A DNA stretch of 64,000 bases from Buddleja alternifolia (Eukaryota; Streptophyta; Magnoliopsida; Lamiales; Scrophulariaceae), in contig CM033400.1 of the NCBI GenBank assembly GCA_019426215.1, positions 20,134,568 to 20,198,567 on the forward strand. Direction: 5' to 3'. Of the stretch, positions 11,956 to 25,249 are shown piece by piece. Position numbers and translations under genes: made by a program. Every line of letters starts with the position of its first letter. The first letter of the stretch is position 1. Under the pieces are notes generated by a model. The model did no database searches and had not been told where the DNA came from. It was given only the letters and a program-made list of their open reading frames with translations.

Positions 11956-12281
11956 ACGAATATCGTTCCCACGGAGACTTAACTAAATTTATAAAGAAAA
12001 AACTAAAATTATTCCTAAGTGTCTTATATTCCAATCAAAAAGATGATTGTGTAATTAACCTACTAAAAAAATAAAAATAAACAACTTAACTAAAAGCAAA
12101 AATTAAAAGATAATTAACCAATATAATTAAATGTAGGCTACCCCCTTCCCTCTAGTTACCGGATTAAAGCAATGAATTAATCTCTAGTTCTATCACCATC
12201 TCAATTGCTAACTCTAAATACTAATATACTTTTATGCAACTGTCGAATACATAAAACCTTATTTAACTCTAGTCTTCTCCA
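11956..12281 (-). mobile_element. Probable gypsy LTR-end fragment
   Basis: The start, read on the - strand, gives AAGTCTCCGTGGGAACGATA, like the AAGTCTCCGTGGTTCGACAA near the 3' end of the Gypsy-1 LTR (32743). The rest is AT-rich with a CTAGTTACCGGATTAA segment. Too short to assign to a family. Confidence 0.35.
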
Positions 12282-13908
12282 TGTTGGGAATCGATGCCCG
12301 AAAATGCATCGGAATAAAATTTCGATTCGATTCCCGAGCCATGGATCAATTTAGATTTTCGTTGATTTTTAAACGAAGTAGAGATGGAACAATTTACCTC
12401 TTTGTACTTCCTTTCGTTTCTTGATCCACCGTTTACAGCAGCAATCCCTAGGACTCCTGCCTCTAGATAATCACGAGCGGAATTCGCCAGAAAATCTTCC
12501 TCTTCCTTCTCCAGGTGGCGGATAGAAGAGAAGAAGAGGGAGAGAATATTTTCTCTCTACTTTTCTGTGTAACTCTTGGTGGCAACTGATCTTATCTTAA
12601 CCTAGGTCTTAGTGATGGAGAATTTAAATCGAATCCTCCTTCTTGGGCCTAGGTTAGGCGCCTCATAGGCCCATGTGGATTTCCAAGTGGGCTAAGTTGG
12701 CCCAGTCGACTTAGTGCACTTTAATTTAATTACATTTCATATTTAATCTAATTAAATATGTGTGATCAGATTCATATTTAATTTAACCAAGTTAATTAAA
12801 TATTCAGATTAATTTAATATTCCATTGTTTAATCTAATTAAACAACTAATTAAATTAATCTGTCCACTCAATTAATTTGTACATCTAATGACAAATTACC
12901 AAAATGCCCCTCCAAGTACACAAAGTGATTTCCCGCTTATTCCTGGTAGCGCGACTCTCTAAGTTCGTCTTGATTGGCAATGGAAGGATACCAAAATATG
13001 TGCGTGACACCTAGCTAGCCCCGTGGCCCCACATCATAGCCCAACCAAGTACGAATGACTCTGTCATTACGAACCTCTTGACTATGAATTCCATATAAGT
13101 ATAAGCCCTTCTCTGATGTACCTCGATCGAGTAAGAGTCATGGAATATGTCAAACTCACATAACTCGATGCTATGCTATGAACCATAATAACCTAAAATG
13201 ACTGAACTGCCCTCCGTATCCCATACGAGTCAATTCTTCTGCTTTGGCCAAAGACTTTCCATTTCAGTTACCTATGATCGCATAGGGTATCTTCTCGTTA
13301 TTTTGGAGACAGTGAATCATTTCTTGGAAATCACTTCACAACTACTACTTGCCCATTGGTATCGCACTTCGAGGTCGGCCCCACCAACGGGTGAATTGGA
13401 CCTAACTATTCTAGTAACAGATCCAACGTCACAAGCACATTGTGATAATGAATCCTCAGTCAAAGGCTTACGCATACTATCATAGTCAGTAATCCAATCA
13501 TTGACAGTCACCGAAAACCCATGTGATCGGATTACTACGAGCCGTGTTCGAATATATCAATTTCATTGATATATCTATGACACGTGTTCTCAGTATCTCA
13601 TAGTGTTTGACTGGCACTCCTTGTTAGAGTGTGTCATACAAGTCGAATCTTAATGCCCAATTAAGATTCCTTGACCTGCGAACCCTTTTAAGTGAACAGG
13701 AATAAGACTCACCCCGTGCCACTTTTTTATTCCATAAAGGGCAAAGAGTCAACCTTGATACACATGGACTATTTGTTCAAATACTTATTAATGTCATGAA
13801 GTTTTACATGAACAAAAACTCATTGCCATAATATGTTCGTACAATATAAATCAGTGCCCTATTCAAATCTAATTCCTCCTCATTGGCATTAAGGGCACAC
13901 ACTCAACA
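12282..13908 (-). mobile_element. 3' LTR of a second Copia-B-type element (1627 bp)
   Basis: Starts TGTTGGGAATCG and ends CTCAACA. On the - strand it is preceded by AAGTGGGAGAT (13909-13919), the usual polypurine tract of this copia group. That makes this the 3' LTR of an element reading leftward, whose decayed pol follows at 13924-15660. No partner LTR is seen on the right, so the 5' half is lost. Confidence 0.8.
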
Positions 13909-13923
13909 ATCTCCCACTTACAC

Positions 13924-15660
13924 TCAAAGCCAATCGCTATGGTATATCATACCTATCTTCGAAAGATGTTGCTTTAGCACCGCCTTTGATAATGGCTTAG
14001 TGAGTGGGTTAGCTACGTCGTGAGCTGAGGCTAATTTCTTCACGGCAATATTGACTCAATCCAACGATTTTTCAAATATCTTCTCTCCCTATGTTTTAGA
14101 TTTTTTGTGAGATCTCGGTTCCTTAGCCTACGCGATAGCTCCATCGTTGTCACACTTTAGTGACAAAGGAATTTCTATGCTAACAACCTCTTGAAGTTCA
14201 TCTTATGAACTTCTCAATCTAAACAACTTGTTTGGCAGCCTCGAAGCTCGCCATACACTTAACCTCAGATGTGGAATTAGCAATTGTGCTTTGCTCAGAA
14301 TCTATTCCAAGACACTGCTCCATCATTCAGAGGGAATACAGACCCATAAGTGGATTTTCCGATTATTATGATCAGATTCGAAATCCAAATTTATGTAATC
14401 GTTTCCATGTTCTTACATTCTTGGTCCTTCTTAAGTACCATAGAACACTTTTCATCGCATTCCAATGTTTCTCTCCTAGGTTAGCTTGAAACCTACTTTC
14501 TTCGCTAGTCGAGCAAGTAGGATCCCGTTTCGTGCATAAAATTGCCAACGTGAGACATTCTACATCTAAGGCATAGGCCATGCCACACATCTCTCTTTGA
14601 TCTTCTCATAGATTTAGAGAGATGAGGTCTATGTCTCATAGGCAAGAGACCTCTCCTAGATTTTACCCATCAACCATTGAATTGGGACAATATTTAGGTG
14701 GAGGGCTTGAGAGAGTGTTGTTGCCCTGTTTACTCTATCTTTATAGGTGCAAATCGAAAAGACACAAGTATCTTCTCACAAGTCTTTGATGAAAAGAGTG
14801 CTTGAGAGCCTCGTCTAGACCCTAGTCAACGAGTCGATACAATATCAATAATATTAACTTGCTCCCACTGACCTTATTGCAGACACAGGGTTCATTTTCA
14901 TTCTTGATGACATTGTGTCATTAGAGCAAAAATTACAACTACGAGCCGTCCATTTTGTTCTATACATGGACCTAGCAGCTACCACACGTTATGAGAATCG
15001 GACTTAGATATGAAGCTTTGGGCAGTCCTTTTGGACATCTTTCTAAAGGAATCCATGATGAACGAGCCTACATATCAATGTCTCAGATTCCATAATTCAA
15101 GTGTGCCACTATCGAAAGCTTAGTTCTAATAGATTTGATTATTACTGGGAGAAAAATGGTTTCCTCATAGTCAATGCCCTTATATTGACTACACCATTTT
15201 CCGCCATCAACTTGGCCAAGCCAATCCAACTAATCAATCCATTCCCACTTTCATAGTGATACATTATCTCATATTGTCCATGCCCACCATCGCTTGGTCA
15301 TGAGTAGAGGAATCATATTCATGGCATCCTTCCGCTACTATAGTAGATCACCATATCTTTTAGGCAGCTGAGATACTCTACTAGACTATCGCATTGGCGG
15401 TTGTGTCTTATTAGGCTTGGTTTGAATAGAGTCTATTTTGTTTCCCACAATTATCTTTCTCCTATTCTTAGTTTTTTCGAATGATCTAATCTTTGAGAAA
15501 TCGGGCCTCAGAAGCCTTAATGACTCTTCAATCATTGCATAGGTGAAAGAGATCTCCTTGAGATTCATAGGATTAACAAAAATTTGTTTCTCAAAGAAAC
15601 ACCCCCAAATGTAAACTTCTTCAACTTCTAATAAGTAAAGGAAGTTTTGATAATTACACA
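13924..15660 (-). pseudogene. Decayed Ty1/copia pol: reverse transcriptase to RNase H end
   Basis: Read on the - strand from 15660 down, several collinear pieces of a copia polyprotein survive between frameshifts and stops. Near 15590 is a WGCFFEKQIFV piece resembling the integrase-RT linker. Near 15190 is KGIDYEETIFLPV..IKSIRT, the start of RT. Near 14500 is SRFQANLGEKHW...WYLRRTKN, the RT/RNase H junction. Near 13925-14050 is HDVANPLTKPLSK...SDWL with a TGA close to the polypurine tract. Lengths between pieces are shorter than usual, so parts are deleted. It cannot make an active enzyme. Confidence 0.75.
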
Positions 15661-16385
15661 ATAAGTGAGGGGATCTGTGTAATTTTCTCTAATAATAATT
15701 TTTCGCAACTTTAATAGTGAGATGAATTGTAGTTTAAGTTATCATCATTTACAATAAATAAAACATGTACAAGACAAACAGTAGTATCGTCAAAAATTTA
15801 ACAATTTATAACTGTACATGTGTTACATATCGAATAGTGAATAATAACTTGAACAATTGTTATCACTATTAAACTTGTAAAAATCAGGATTGTGACAACC
15901 AATATTGCGATCAATTAAAACACATCATCCATAAAAGCAAAAAAAAAAACAAAAAAACATTATTAGTTAACATGTTTTCACTATTATTAATATTGTTATT
16001 ATATTTTTATATTTTTGTAGTGAGGGGGAACCCCATTGTTACCATTTGACAGCATCCAAGCATTATCTGGTGCAGAATCTTTGTGTATATTGTTTCACAA
16101 TAAAGTATGTAGAAACGTTATCTTTCAGTATAAGTGAAGTGCGGACAATGGGGTAATCTTGTACATGTCAAAAGATATATTCTTTTGGTGTATTAATAGA
16201 CAAGATAATAAAAAAGATTACTTCCTTTCCCATATAAAAAAAAAACCAATAAATATCAATGAAAAAAGACCTTTGCAACATCAACAGTAAAATACAGCAC
16301 ACAAATTAGTTCATCTCTGTTACCAATGACAATTACCAAACAATGTTTAAGTACTATCACTTGCGCGGAGGCAAAAAAGCTGACC
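15661..16385. other. Region 3' of the methyltransferase gene, no gene recognised
   Basis: AT-rich DNA between the copia pol remnant and the stop codon of the methyltransferase at 16386. It should contain the 3' UTR of that gene (- strand), but no perfect AATAAA was picked out. A short A-run lies at 15941-15957. Confidence 0.4.
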
Positions 16386-19300
16386 TCACCGCTTAATTTC
16401 GACCAATAAAGGGTAACAATGATCGGAGTCGTAGTTGAGCCAAGAGTGATCACCCTTAATAAAATTTTGATGACGGCTCCATATTTCAGTATCATACATC
16501 TCAGTAGTTGTGAAGTGCAACCCACTATTCTCAACTTCCAATAGAAACTTCTTCAAGGAATCACCTCTTTTGGGGCTAAAAAGTATGGCTTCAGAGGGAC
16601 CATCTTTTAGTAAGTATCTGATTGTTCGAGCAAAACTTTTGTGGAATTCTTTAAAGAAAGTGCTGCAAAATGACAAGCTCAAGTCAAACGTATATATATA
16701 ACCAGATAAGTGCATGCATGTGCAGCTAATGTATCACCCATAATGGTCCATGCTCATCGACAAATATTAATTAACTTTGGCATTCAAAAATAACAATGCT
16801 AAGAGTGGCTTTTCTTTGTTTATGAAATAAATTATTTCCATTATCAATTTATTGCGAGCAAGAGGGTAGCGTGAAGCTAAACTTAATCCTTATCTAGGAT
16901 TCCCTTCATGTGTAATGAAAATCTTTATTTTCTGGTTTTAGAATTCTCTTCATACATTACAATCTACATCCATAGAGCTATCAATTTCCAAAAAAAAAGA
17001 AGAAACGGAAATACTAAAATAAACAATAATATAAAAATAGTTAATTGGAAGAAAATCGAAGTTGAAGTCATATAATAGTCAATTACCAGTCACTTGCTAC
17101 AATCACATCAAAGGTACCACATATATCTGAGACTTCATTCTGATCCCAATGCAGCAGCATCGACTTCACCTTTGTACCGCCAAATGAAGCAGAGTTGGCA
17201 TCTATATTATGTTGTATATCTAGTTGCTCAGAACATCCATTCATGGTAGAAAGGAAAAATTAGTCATTTGACGCATGCTTAACCCTGCCAAATTAAATAG
17301 TGAATATTACAGTCATCTCTCCACCATGCAGGTTATAAAACCTGATTATGATCTATATTCGTGTTGCAACATCTGATAGATCAACTTCAAAAGGATACAA
17401 TTCACCACTTGAGGATTTCCATCTGATATCACTACTTCTGACGCATCAGCGACCATAGCAATAACTAAGCCTGCTAATCCGTAGCCTGATCCAAGTTCAA
17501 TTACTCTTTTGTTTCTGTAAACATTGAGACAAAATGAGAAGCTGATCCAGGAGAAATTCCATTAGGCAATGAAAATGAATAACTCAGTTCAAACAAAACC
17601 TGAAGCTACCAAGGTGTGAAATGGAATAATAAGCAAGTACTTCTTCTGAAGGCCACTGACCTGTTCAAAACGAGAATCAGAAACTGTTAAGAATAAAATA
17701 TGAGATATTCACACAAGCATATAACATCGGGAGTGTTTGGGAAGAATAAAAGTGTTGTTTATATGTGTATAACTTAAATGATTTTCTTGAACCAAGTTTG
17801 AAACTCCTAAATGTAGCAAGAAAACTGGTTTCTTAGAGCAACTCCAATGGACGGCAAACTTGTATTTTGCCGTAGCGGCAAACCCACGCCAAATATGGCG
17901 TGGGTGGACCCCAGCCTTTGTCTTTTTTTTTTAATTTCAATTTAGTATTCTAATTTTGTATAAGTTACAATTAGGTCCTATATAATTAGGTCCCTAAACT
18001 TTACAAAAGTTATAATTAGGTCCTATGTTTGTGTTGTATTAATGTTAATTAATCAATATAAAGTTATAATATTATCAAGTCATTTTCAATTGTGTTGTAT
18101 TAATGTTAATTAATCAATATAATGTTTGTTTTGTACGTCTCCTTCATCAAATTTTGTTTTATATAATATATAAATTGTAAACCCGGCCTTTATATATTAT
18201 GTAAATTTTTAATTTAATTTACAAAATATCAAAATAGATTTAAATTAAATTTTAATTATTTATTATTATTATTAAATAACGAAAATATAATAAATTGTAA
18301 TATTATAAAACAACACAACATATTTACTTGGATGAATACGTAATAAAAACTTAAAGTTGGATGTTATTTGTAAAATATGAGAAATAGTATAAATGAGGTG
18401 CAAAAAGGAATATTCTAGGGAATATACTTTTTGTGTGAAAAATGGTGCAGTACATTGGAGTGCTATTACTGTAGCTGCACAAAAATGGTGGAAAAGTTGC
18501 ACCATTTTTGTGTTACACATTGGAGATGCCCTTATAGCTCAACAAAAAACAAGTTGTTTTTCAAACAATACATGGATGAGATGCATAAGACGCAGTTATG
18601 AACAGTCAACCGTGGAAGATACATTCAATTTCTGCCATTTTTAATGGACACAAAAAATTAACTGCTTGGAATATTGTCTTACGGAACATTAATTTTCACA
18701 AAAAAGAAGAATCATAAAAGTGAAAAGCAAGTTATAACAAGACTAACATTTTATCAATAAGCTTGCATGTTTTAAACCAAGCAATCCTCTTTATGATTTC
18801 CGAAATAGACCTCTGGCTTATGATTATGACCAAACAGCCTGATGACAAATATGAGAAAGTAAGCTCCCAGTTCTTCAGAACAAAGCATTTGAAAAAGCTG
18901 ATACAAACAACATTCACACTGTTGTCCTGTTTTCGTAAAATTCTTTCTATCAACATATGAAGTTATTTAAAGCAGTTTTCGAGCATATATCTGACATGCC
19001 TTTCATTCTAAAAGTGCTACTCCCATTTGCACTTTTCTTGTGCTAACCAAAAAGTATGTCTCGTCGAGGATTATATTGGTCAAGACATATTATTCTCTTT
19101 TATCTTATTTAGTCTTGATGGCACTGATGACTGAACCAACCCACATGCTTCGAACAATACGCTCTCATTTTACAAATCCAGCCAATAGTACATTTTCACA
19201 TTCACCCTCCTTTCTCCTTTCTGTCCCATATTCCACACGAATTTCTCTAAGAGATTATGCTGGTCAGGACATAAGGCTTCTCTATTATCAATTAGATTTT

Positions 19301-22300
19301 TTTTTCCCCTTGTACTGGTGCCAGCCAGCACAGATTTTGTACTTCTGGACTGAAAATGAACTCCACAATTGCAGTAATACTAGTTTCACATGACCAATTG
19401 AATCACTAGAAACATTGACAAACAACTTAAATCATTGTCGTACTTGCTACGTCTGAACTTTATTATCATCTAGGTCATGTGTAAGTGAGCGTCTATAGAA
19501 ATTATATATGGACTCATATCGTTAGATTAATGGATGGTTCAAGTCACTTGATTCACATCCATTAAAGGTTAGTGGATAAACAAAGGATAACAATTCCTAT
19601 TATATATCTGAATTGTCCATCGTGATTGTTCCAAATTGGGAAAAGACTAAATAACGCTTATTATCACACTCAACAAAGGCAAACTTCCAATTCCTAAATA
19701 GTGTAATATTGGAAATCTAGCCTTCACATGGACTCAATCAAGCAAATTTAGCTCTTACATGAGTTTAACAATTGAATCTGTTAGGATCTACGAGATCACA
19801 GGATGCACCCACAGCAAAAACTAAAAATTTAAACTATAAATTGTTGCGCCCCGAGACAAATGGCCAGTGTGCATGTTAACTATGGGTAACGGTGAGGTTA
19901 ATGAATAAGAAACTTATAGCTAGAATTGTGTATCGTAACACAATTTGATCCTTGATGCCTCTTTCTTCACCCTTCAATTTTCCTCGAAAAATCCACCGAG
20001 CGGTCCAATCGTCACGCCCCTAAAATAAAATTCACACTTTGATTTAACGGTTGAGGCTTACGTATAAAAGTGTCGGGACAAGAAAAGTGGATATGGGAGT
20101 ACCTAATCTTGTGTTCGAGATCACGAAAAAACTAGAGTAGAGGAAGTGGAAGAGGGAGGTGGCGTCTTTTCTCTGTGGCATTGGCCGTCCGAGGAGGTGA
20201 ACAGCCACTCCTCCCCTGTCAAAGGGAGAAGCTTGTTCCCATCCTTTTCTACCCCTTGCATCTCAATTTTGCTTCGTAACAACTCCTCCCCCCTCAAACA
20301 CAACCTTGTCCCCAAGGTTGAAGTCGAGAATTTGCAGCCTCATCTTTAGCCAAAATATACGACTCCTCTACTTCCAAAGTTTCGTCCACCTCTCTAAGTT
20401 CAGTCCTCGGGTGGCCCCCCTCCTCTATTAGAAGCACCTGCAACTGTTTATTAGGGCATTCATGTAGCGGGTGATATGGTTGTTTACACCAAAAACACTG
20501 CCCCTTGTTACGCAATTCTGTGAACTCCTGCTGCGTCAGGCGTCGGAACGGTGTGCGGATGATTGATTGGCCAGAAGATGCAGACTTAGACAACAAAGGT
20601 CCGTCGGTTGTTTCCGCCTCACAATCAGGCGAAGACGGCTCATACCCATCTGATAGGTCGAGGGTTGTTAGTTGAAACTCGGATTTCGAAAACTCGAAGG
20701 CGGACTTTGAAATGGCGTGTGACCTTCCCATTCCGAACGACTACCCAATTGGAAGGGGTGATCCCCTTCGATGTCCCCGGCCATCTGCATGGATGTCTCC
20801 AAATCAACGGGCCCTATATCTTGAGTGTACTGCGAATAGTTTCGCTTAACCCCTTCATAAAATATCCCATATAGTGGTCATCTGTTAGTCCTGGAATCTG
20901 ATCCCCAAGACGAATTCATTCACAAATTCATCCACTGAGTTTTTACTGCTGCTAAACATTCATACAGACTCCCCGTATAATGTACAACGTACATCAAACA
21001 GAACGACCAATGCCTACGAAAATTCACACCGAGTAGAATGTGGCTTACTGTGACGTAACCACCGAAACAAATGCAACGCCGAGCCTTCCATGTACAATTG
21101 CAAGCTAGACATACTGCTCCTGTGGCATGTTATGAATCACGAACCCTTGGTCGGCGCGTATGAACCAATCAATCAGGTCAAACACGTCAAAAGTGGGCAG
21201 GTGAACGCGAGAGGTGTCGCAATAGAAACAGCCACAGGCGTGGTGGTGATGTTGCCAGCGTGTGGCGGAGCGTTAGATGCCTCTAGTGACTCGATGGCAG
21301 CGCTGCAACGCCGCAGGCTTTAGCGCTGAGAGTGCAGCCAATATTTTGCTCAATTGATTCCTCATGAGCATTTGTTCCTTAGGCAGAATGCTCAACACCA
21401 CCTCAACCTTGTCAAGGCAATTTTCAGAAGATGATCTCCCGTTCATCGTGTTTGTGGGGTGGGGATCCGGCAGGTCAGACCAAAATTGATAGAACGTAAT
21501 TTCATTAAATCAAGAATGATTCTTGCCCAAAGCCAAAGCTCGCTTCCACAATAAAATTCTCAATAGTCTAAAAATAAACCCTAAGGACTCCTATTTATAC
21601 TACTACTAGAACATAAGATAACTTGCTATGAAAGGAAATCTAATAACAATAAAACTCTCAACAATAATTAATTAAGAAACATAATTAAGCGGCGTAAGTA
21701 AGAGGCGCCTATGCCTCTGCCCTGACTTTCTTCTTGCGTCTCAATTTTGTTTCATAACAATATCTTCACGTATACTATTAAGAATTGAAAAGAAGTGAAT
21801 CAGAAATAGTTTTGGCTGTCAAGTAGTTTGTATAGCAAGAGTTATGGATAGGCCAGAAAAATAAATCTAGCTAGTCGATACTCGACTAGAGATCTATCAT
21901 TAAAAGACCATTTGGACTCTATTCATTTAACATTACAAACAAATTTGACCACATTATTCTGTTCTATATGGTTTAAAGTTCAGCTCCAACTCGACTCGAT
22001 TATTCAAAAAATAATAAAACAAATGTAAAGATAATAAGCTACTCGATCTAAATTCGTATTCAACTCGACCAAAGCTCGTTCAAGCTTGTCTCAATTAGCA
22101 ATCAAGCCAAGCTCGAACATAAGTTTTGAAGCTTGATAAAAAAATCCGAACAAGCTTGATCAATGACTCGCTTGGCTCAACTAGGTTTACTTACACCCCT
22201 AATTATAGGTAGCTTTTTCTCTCACATATCTTTTCTTATTTCGATAAGTTTAAGATATGGGGTTTCAGGGAAAATATGAGACATAGTTACACTATTTTGA

Positions 22301-22602
22301 TAATTTGTTATCAACTGCATAACTCTACCAAGATTGTGCAAGGGCAATCCTCCAGGGAATATTTAAACTTGACTTAATTACATACAAAATTAATTTCCTG
22401 GATGTAACAGTTTCAGATATTCAGATTGTCTGAACTATCTCGGGAAGCAGATCATCATATACAATATAAAGCAATAAATGGATAATAGCTTTGGTATAGT
22501 CAACTAATTTTGGTAAAGTAGAAAATATAGGTGGTGGTTTCTCTCATCCACGTTCACTTATTTCTCACTTTCTCTCTCCCCTCACGCGTTATAAACATTC
22601 TC

Positions 22603-22637
<35 letters not shown>

Positions 22638-24261
22638 CTCTAGTCATATTTTACTTCAGATTAAATCACTCTCCATCTCTTCTTTACTTATTTTTTCTCC
22701 TGTTTTCTCTTATATTTTATTTCACTTAATTTTCATTCAAGAAACTACTTATAAGTTGTTTATTGGTTGATTATTACTCAAAGTCTTATTTTCAGCTTTC
22801 CTTTTTTAACGCACACATTGAGTGTGCATTGTCGAGCCTGTTTAGTACTACATCTATATAGCATGTTAAATCACTTAATGACAAAGTGATAAATGATTTT
22901 AGCTGAGTGTACTGATAAGTTTACTCAGTAGCTCATTGCTACTGCTAATATTTCAAGGCAATTAGTTGTCACTCAACAAAAATAGATTCAAAAATTGTAA
23001 GTGCAACAAAGACATGTAGTGTGAAGGCATATATGTGTGGTAAAAGTCAAATGAGAGTGATTGCACAAGGTAGGTGTTTTGTTTATATGGAACATCAAAG
23101 ATAGTAACATACTCAATAGAAACGAGATAATGTCTACTTACAAACAAGTCCCGTGTTGTCAACATCATATCTGTGACAAACTTCAAAATCATTGAGATCC
23201 GTACAATCTCCCAACCTTTGACTGTCCACATGTTAGCCATAGTTAGACTCGGAAACAATATACTAATTGTTGTTCTATGGCAACTATTACAGGCAAAAGC
23301 TACAACCAATCATGAAGTTTTTGGTAAAAGCTCAGACGTAGAGAATTAAAACAAAAATAAGATGCCAAAAAATTTAAAGCTTATTACTTTATATAAAACC
23401 TTTACACAAAATGAGGAAAATAGGACATTAGTACCACATAAAAAAAGAATCACTGGTTTTCTTTGACCAGTATGAGTTAGTATATTACGAGACAGCAGGT
23501 CTTTTGAAACAGATTTTATCCGAGTTAAGTTAAAAATTTAGAAAAGTTTGCAAAATACACATGCCTTTGTGTACATGTATGCTTCTGTGTAACTACAATT
23601 CTCATTATCCAAAAAGCAGAATTTGTGTAAAACACAATTTACCACTCTATGATCAGCCTAATTTGCACAAAACAACCTCGGATCAGCTTAATTAGCCTAA
23701 ACCCCACAGTGCCTAAAAGACTTCCAATGCTTTAAAAAATAGCCATTTAACACCTAAGCATGAATGTTTTAAAGCCACAAGACATGGAATAATTTATATA
23801 TAGGAATGTACATATGTATACATTATATACATTCATCATAAAGGAATTACAATAGAAGATACGGGGAATGAAATGAATAGCCTAAACTGACCGTAGGAGA
23901 AGCTTAGGAGCATTAGGAAGAGGCAATGTGTAGCATAAACAAGCATCTCTGGAATCTGAATATGAATCTGAATATGAATCTGAATCCGAATCTGAATCTT
24001 CTCCAAGTTCATTTACCACATTGCATGGTATCAAATTGAACCCGTAACTGGTTCTTCGAGATACTTTATTCAAGCGGGCTTTTTCACTAGGGTTTTCTGC
24101 AAATCGTGAGCTTTGCAAAGTTTTAAATTTTTGAAGTGTTTATAACGAATAAATAAATAAATGGTTTTTGTGGGTGTGCAAATACCTGAATTAAACGTGG
24201 AACGGCGGAGAAGGGCGCGGCGGAGAATTTGCCATCGCAAAGACGAAGGGTTGGGGTCCAT
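16386..24261 (-). CDS. CaMKMT: Calmodulin-lysine N-methyltransferase, 7 exons
   Basis: Exons on the - strand: 24261-24186, 24096-23892, 23221-23142, 17660-17600, 17514-17399, 17219-17087 and 16662-16386. All six introns are GT-AG, phases match, and the join is 315 codons plus TGA. It belongs to the class I SAM-dependent family (methyltransferase 16 group) that methylates calmodulin at Lys115; plant members are about this long. Motif I is VIELGSGYGLAG (145-156), binding SAM. VVISDGNPQVV and FDVIVASDCTFF are the later Rossmann strands, and FSPKRGDSL plus DHCYPLLVEI mark the family C-terminus. The N-terminus (MDPNPSSLRW) fits plant orthologues. An acidic Asp/Ser/Tyr stretch lies around residues 53-72. 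Expected place is cytosol or nucleus. Introns are 89, 670, 5481, 85, 179 and 424 bp; the third is swollen by transposons. No coding damage is seen. Confidence 0.93.
17836..18531. mobile_element. Harbinger-like MITE in intron 3 of the methyltransferase
   Basis: Ends are GAGCAACTCCAATG and the complement of GGGCATCTCCAATG, a well-known plant MITE terminus. TTA flanks both sides (17833-17835 and 18532-18534). The 696-bp body is AT-rich with a GC-rich CCGTAGCGGCAAACCCACG segment near the left end and GGTGCA repeats near the right end. No coding capacity. Confidence 0.6.
20010..21759 (-). mobile_element. Small decayed gypsy element in intron 3
   Basis: On the - strand the element begins at 21759 with TGTTATGAAACAAAATTGAG and a related start, TGTTACGAAGCAAAATTGAG, recurs at 20281, so two LTR starts face the same way. 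A purine tract (TTGAGGGGGGAGGAGT, - strand) precedes the second. The 5' LTR seems to be about 273 bp (21487-21759). Only gag lies between, so the element lacks pol. The left edge is approximate and no TSD was found. It shares the intron with, but is opposite to none of, the host exons: it reads in the same direction as the methyltransferase. Confidence 0.6.
20294..21450 (-). pseudogene. Ty3/gypsy chromovirus-type gag remnant
   Basis: The last 145 codons (20731-20294) are open and contain a CCHC zinc knuckle, CFWCKQPYHPLHEC, followed by LQVLLIE, the pattern at the end of chromovirus Gag. Upstream pieces, interrupted by stops and a frameshift, include HLPTFD (start of the Gag core, near 21200), a LHLFRW piece near 21070 and SVDEFVNEFVLG near 20920. 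Protease, RT and integrase are absent. A host function is not suggested. Confidence 0.7.
21860..22201. mobile_element. hAT-like non-autonomous fragment
   Basis: Contains many GAGC/GCTC-type runs (AACTCGACTCGA, AAGCTCGTTCAAGC, AAGCCAAGCTCGAAC) and ends in TTTACTTACACCCCTAA, like the right end of the complete element at 24478-25155. The left terminus is not recognisable. Confidence 0.45.
22603..22635. repeat. (CT)n microsatellite in intron 3
   Basis: About 16 uninterrupted CT units on the + strand (GA on the transcribed strand), within a wider pyrimidine-rich stretch from 22530 to 22740. The rest of 22202-23141 shows no further feature. Confidence 0.9.
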
Positions 24262-24477
24262 TCCTGCGGTTCATTTGGTTGCTGCTCCCACAACCGATGC
24301 CGTGTGCTACACTGTGTACTGAATTATGATTTTGGTTTATTTATTTATTACTTTCTCTATTTCTTTTAAATGTTTTGGCTAAACGAATGATTGAGGTGTG
24401 CGGCAAAATTGTACTTTTCTTTTATTTTATTTTTGAACACTATTAAATTTTTATTTATTTTTTTGGTAGATGAACAC

Positions 24478-25155
24478 TAGGGTTGTAAATGAGTCGAGCT
24501 CGAGCCGAGCCTGATGAAATTTTCAGACTCGAGCTCGAGCTCAAACTCGACGAGCTTCATTTTCCAGGGCTCGAGTTCAAGCTCGAAGTAGATGAGTCGA
24601 GTTCGAGTTCGAGCTCGAGCTCGAAATAAAAATTAATTTAATTATTATTTTTTTGTTTTTATAAAATAAAATAAAATATATTTTGCTTAGTTAATAATGT
24701 ATAGTATACATTATTCAGATAAACAATAAATATTATTAAAATAAATAATGATTAAATATCTTTTATTCAATAAGTATTTAGAAAATAGAGGAGGGTGTCG
24801 TGAAAATATGATTTCATTTAATTATTTTATAGAAAAGTATATCATATCAACTAAAATATATAATCTTATAATTGTTGTTGTTTTTCACGATTTAAAAAAA
24901 ATTAAGTATTATTAAACTATGTTATATATAAAATTGTAAGTATTTTTTTTTATGAAATTCGAGTATTTTTAGTCATATATTAAAAATTAATAAAAAATAA
25001 TTACAAAAGCCGAGCCAGCTCACAAGCATATAAACAACTATAAGTGAGCTCGAGCTCGACTCACGAAAAAGCTCGAGCTCGAAAAGCTCGAGCTGAGCTT
25101 CAATCGAGCCAGCCCACCAAACTCATGAACCGGCTTGGCTCACCTTACACCCCTA
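24478..25155. mobile_element. hAT-type MITE (678 bp) with 8-bp TSD
   Basis: ATGAACAC flanks both sides (24470-24477 and 25156-25163), the TSD length of hAT elements. Termini are TAGGGTTGTAA and TTACACCCCTA. Both ends are packed with GAGCTCGAGC-type palindromes and the middle is very AT-rich. It lies just upstream (about 215 bp) of the methyltransferase start codon. No transposase. Confidence 0.75.
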
Positions 25156-25249
25156 ATGAACACTATTAAATAGATAGAGAGAGTTCACACTACATTCCCA
25201 CATCTAGTAAAAGAGGTACATAAATCAAAAGCCAAAACAGAAGATAGGT

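Noticed and set aside
19040..19393. 117-codon + strand frame within intron 3 of the methyltransferase
   Set aside because: No recognisable domain, no support from splice signals, and it lies antisense within a well-defined intron.
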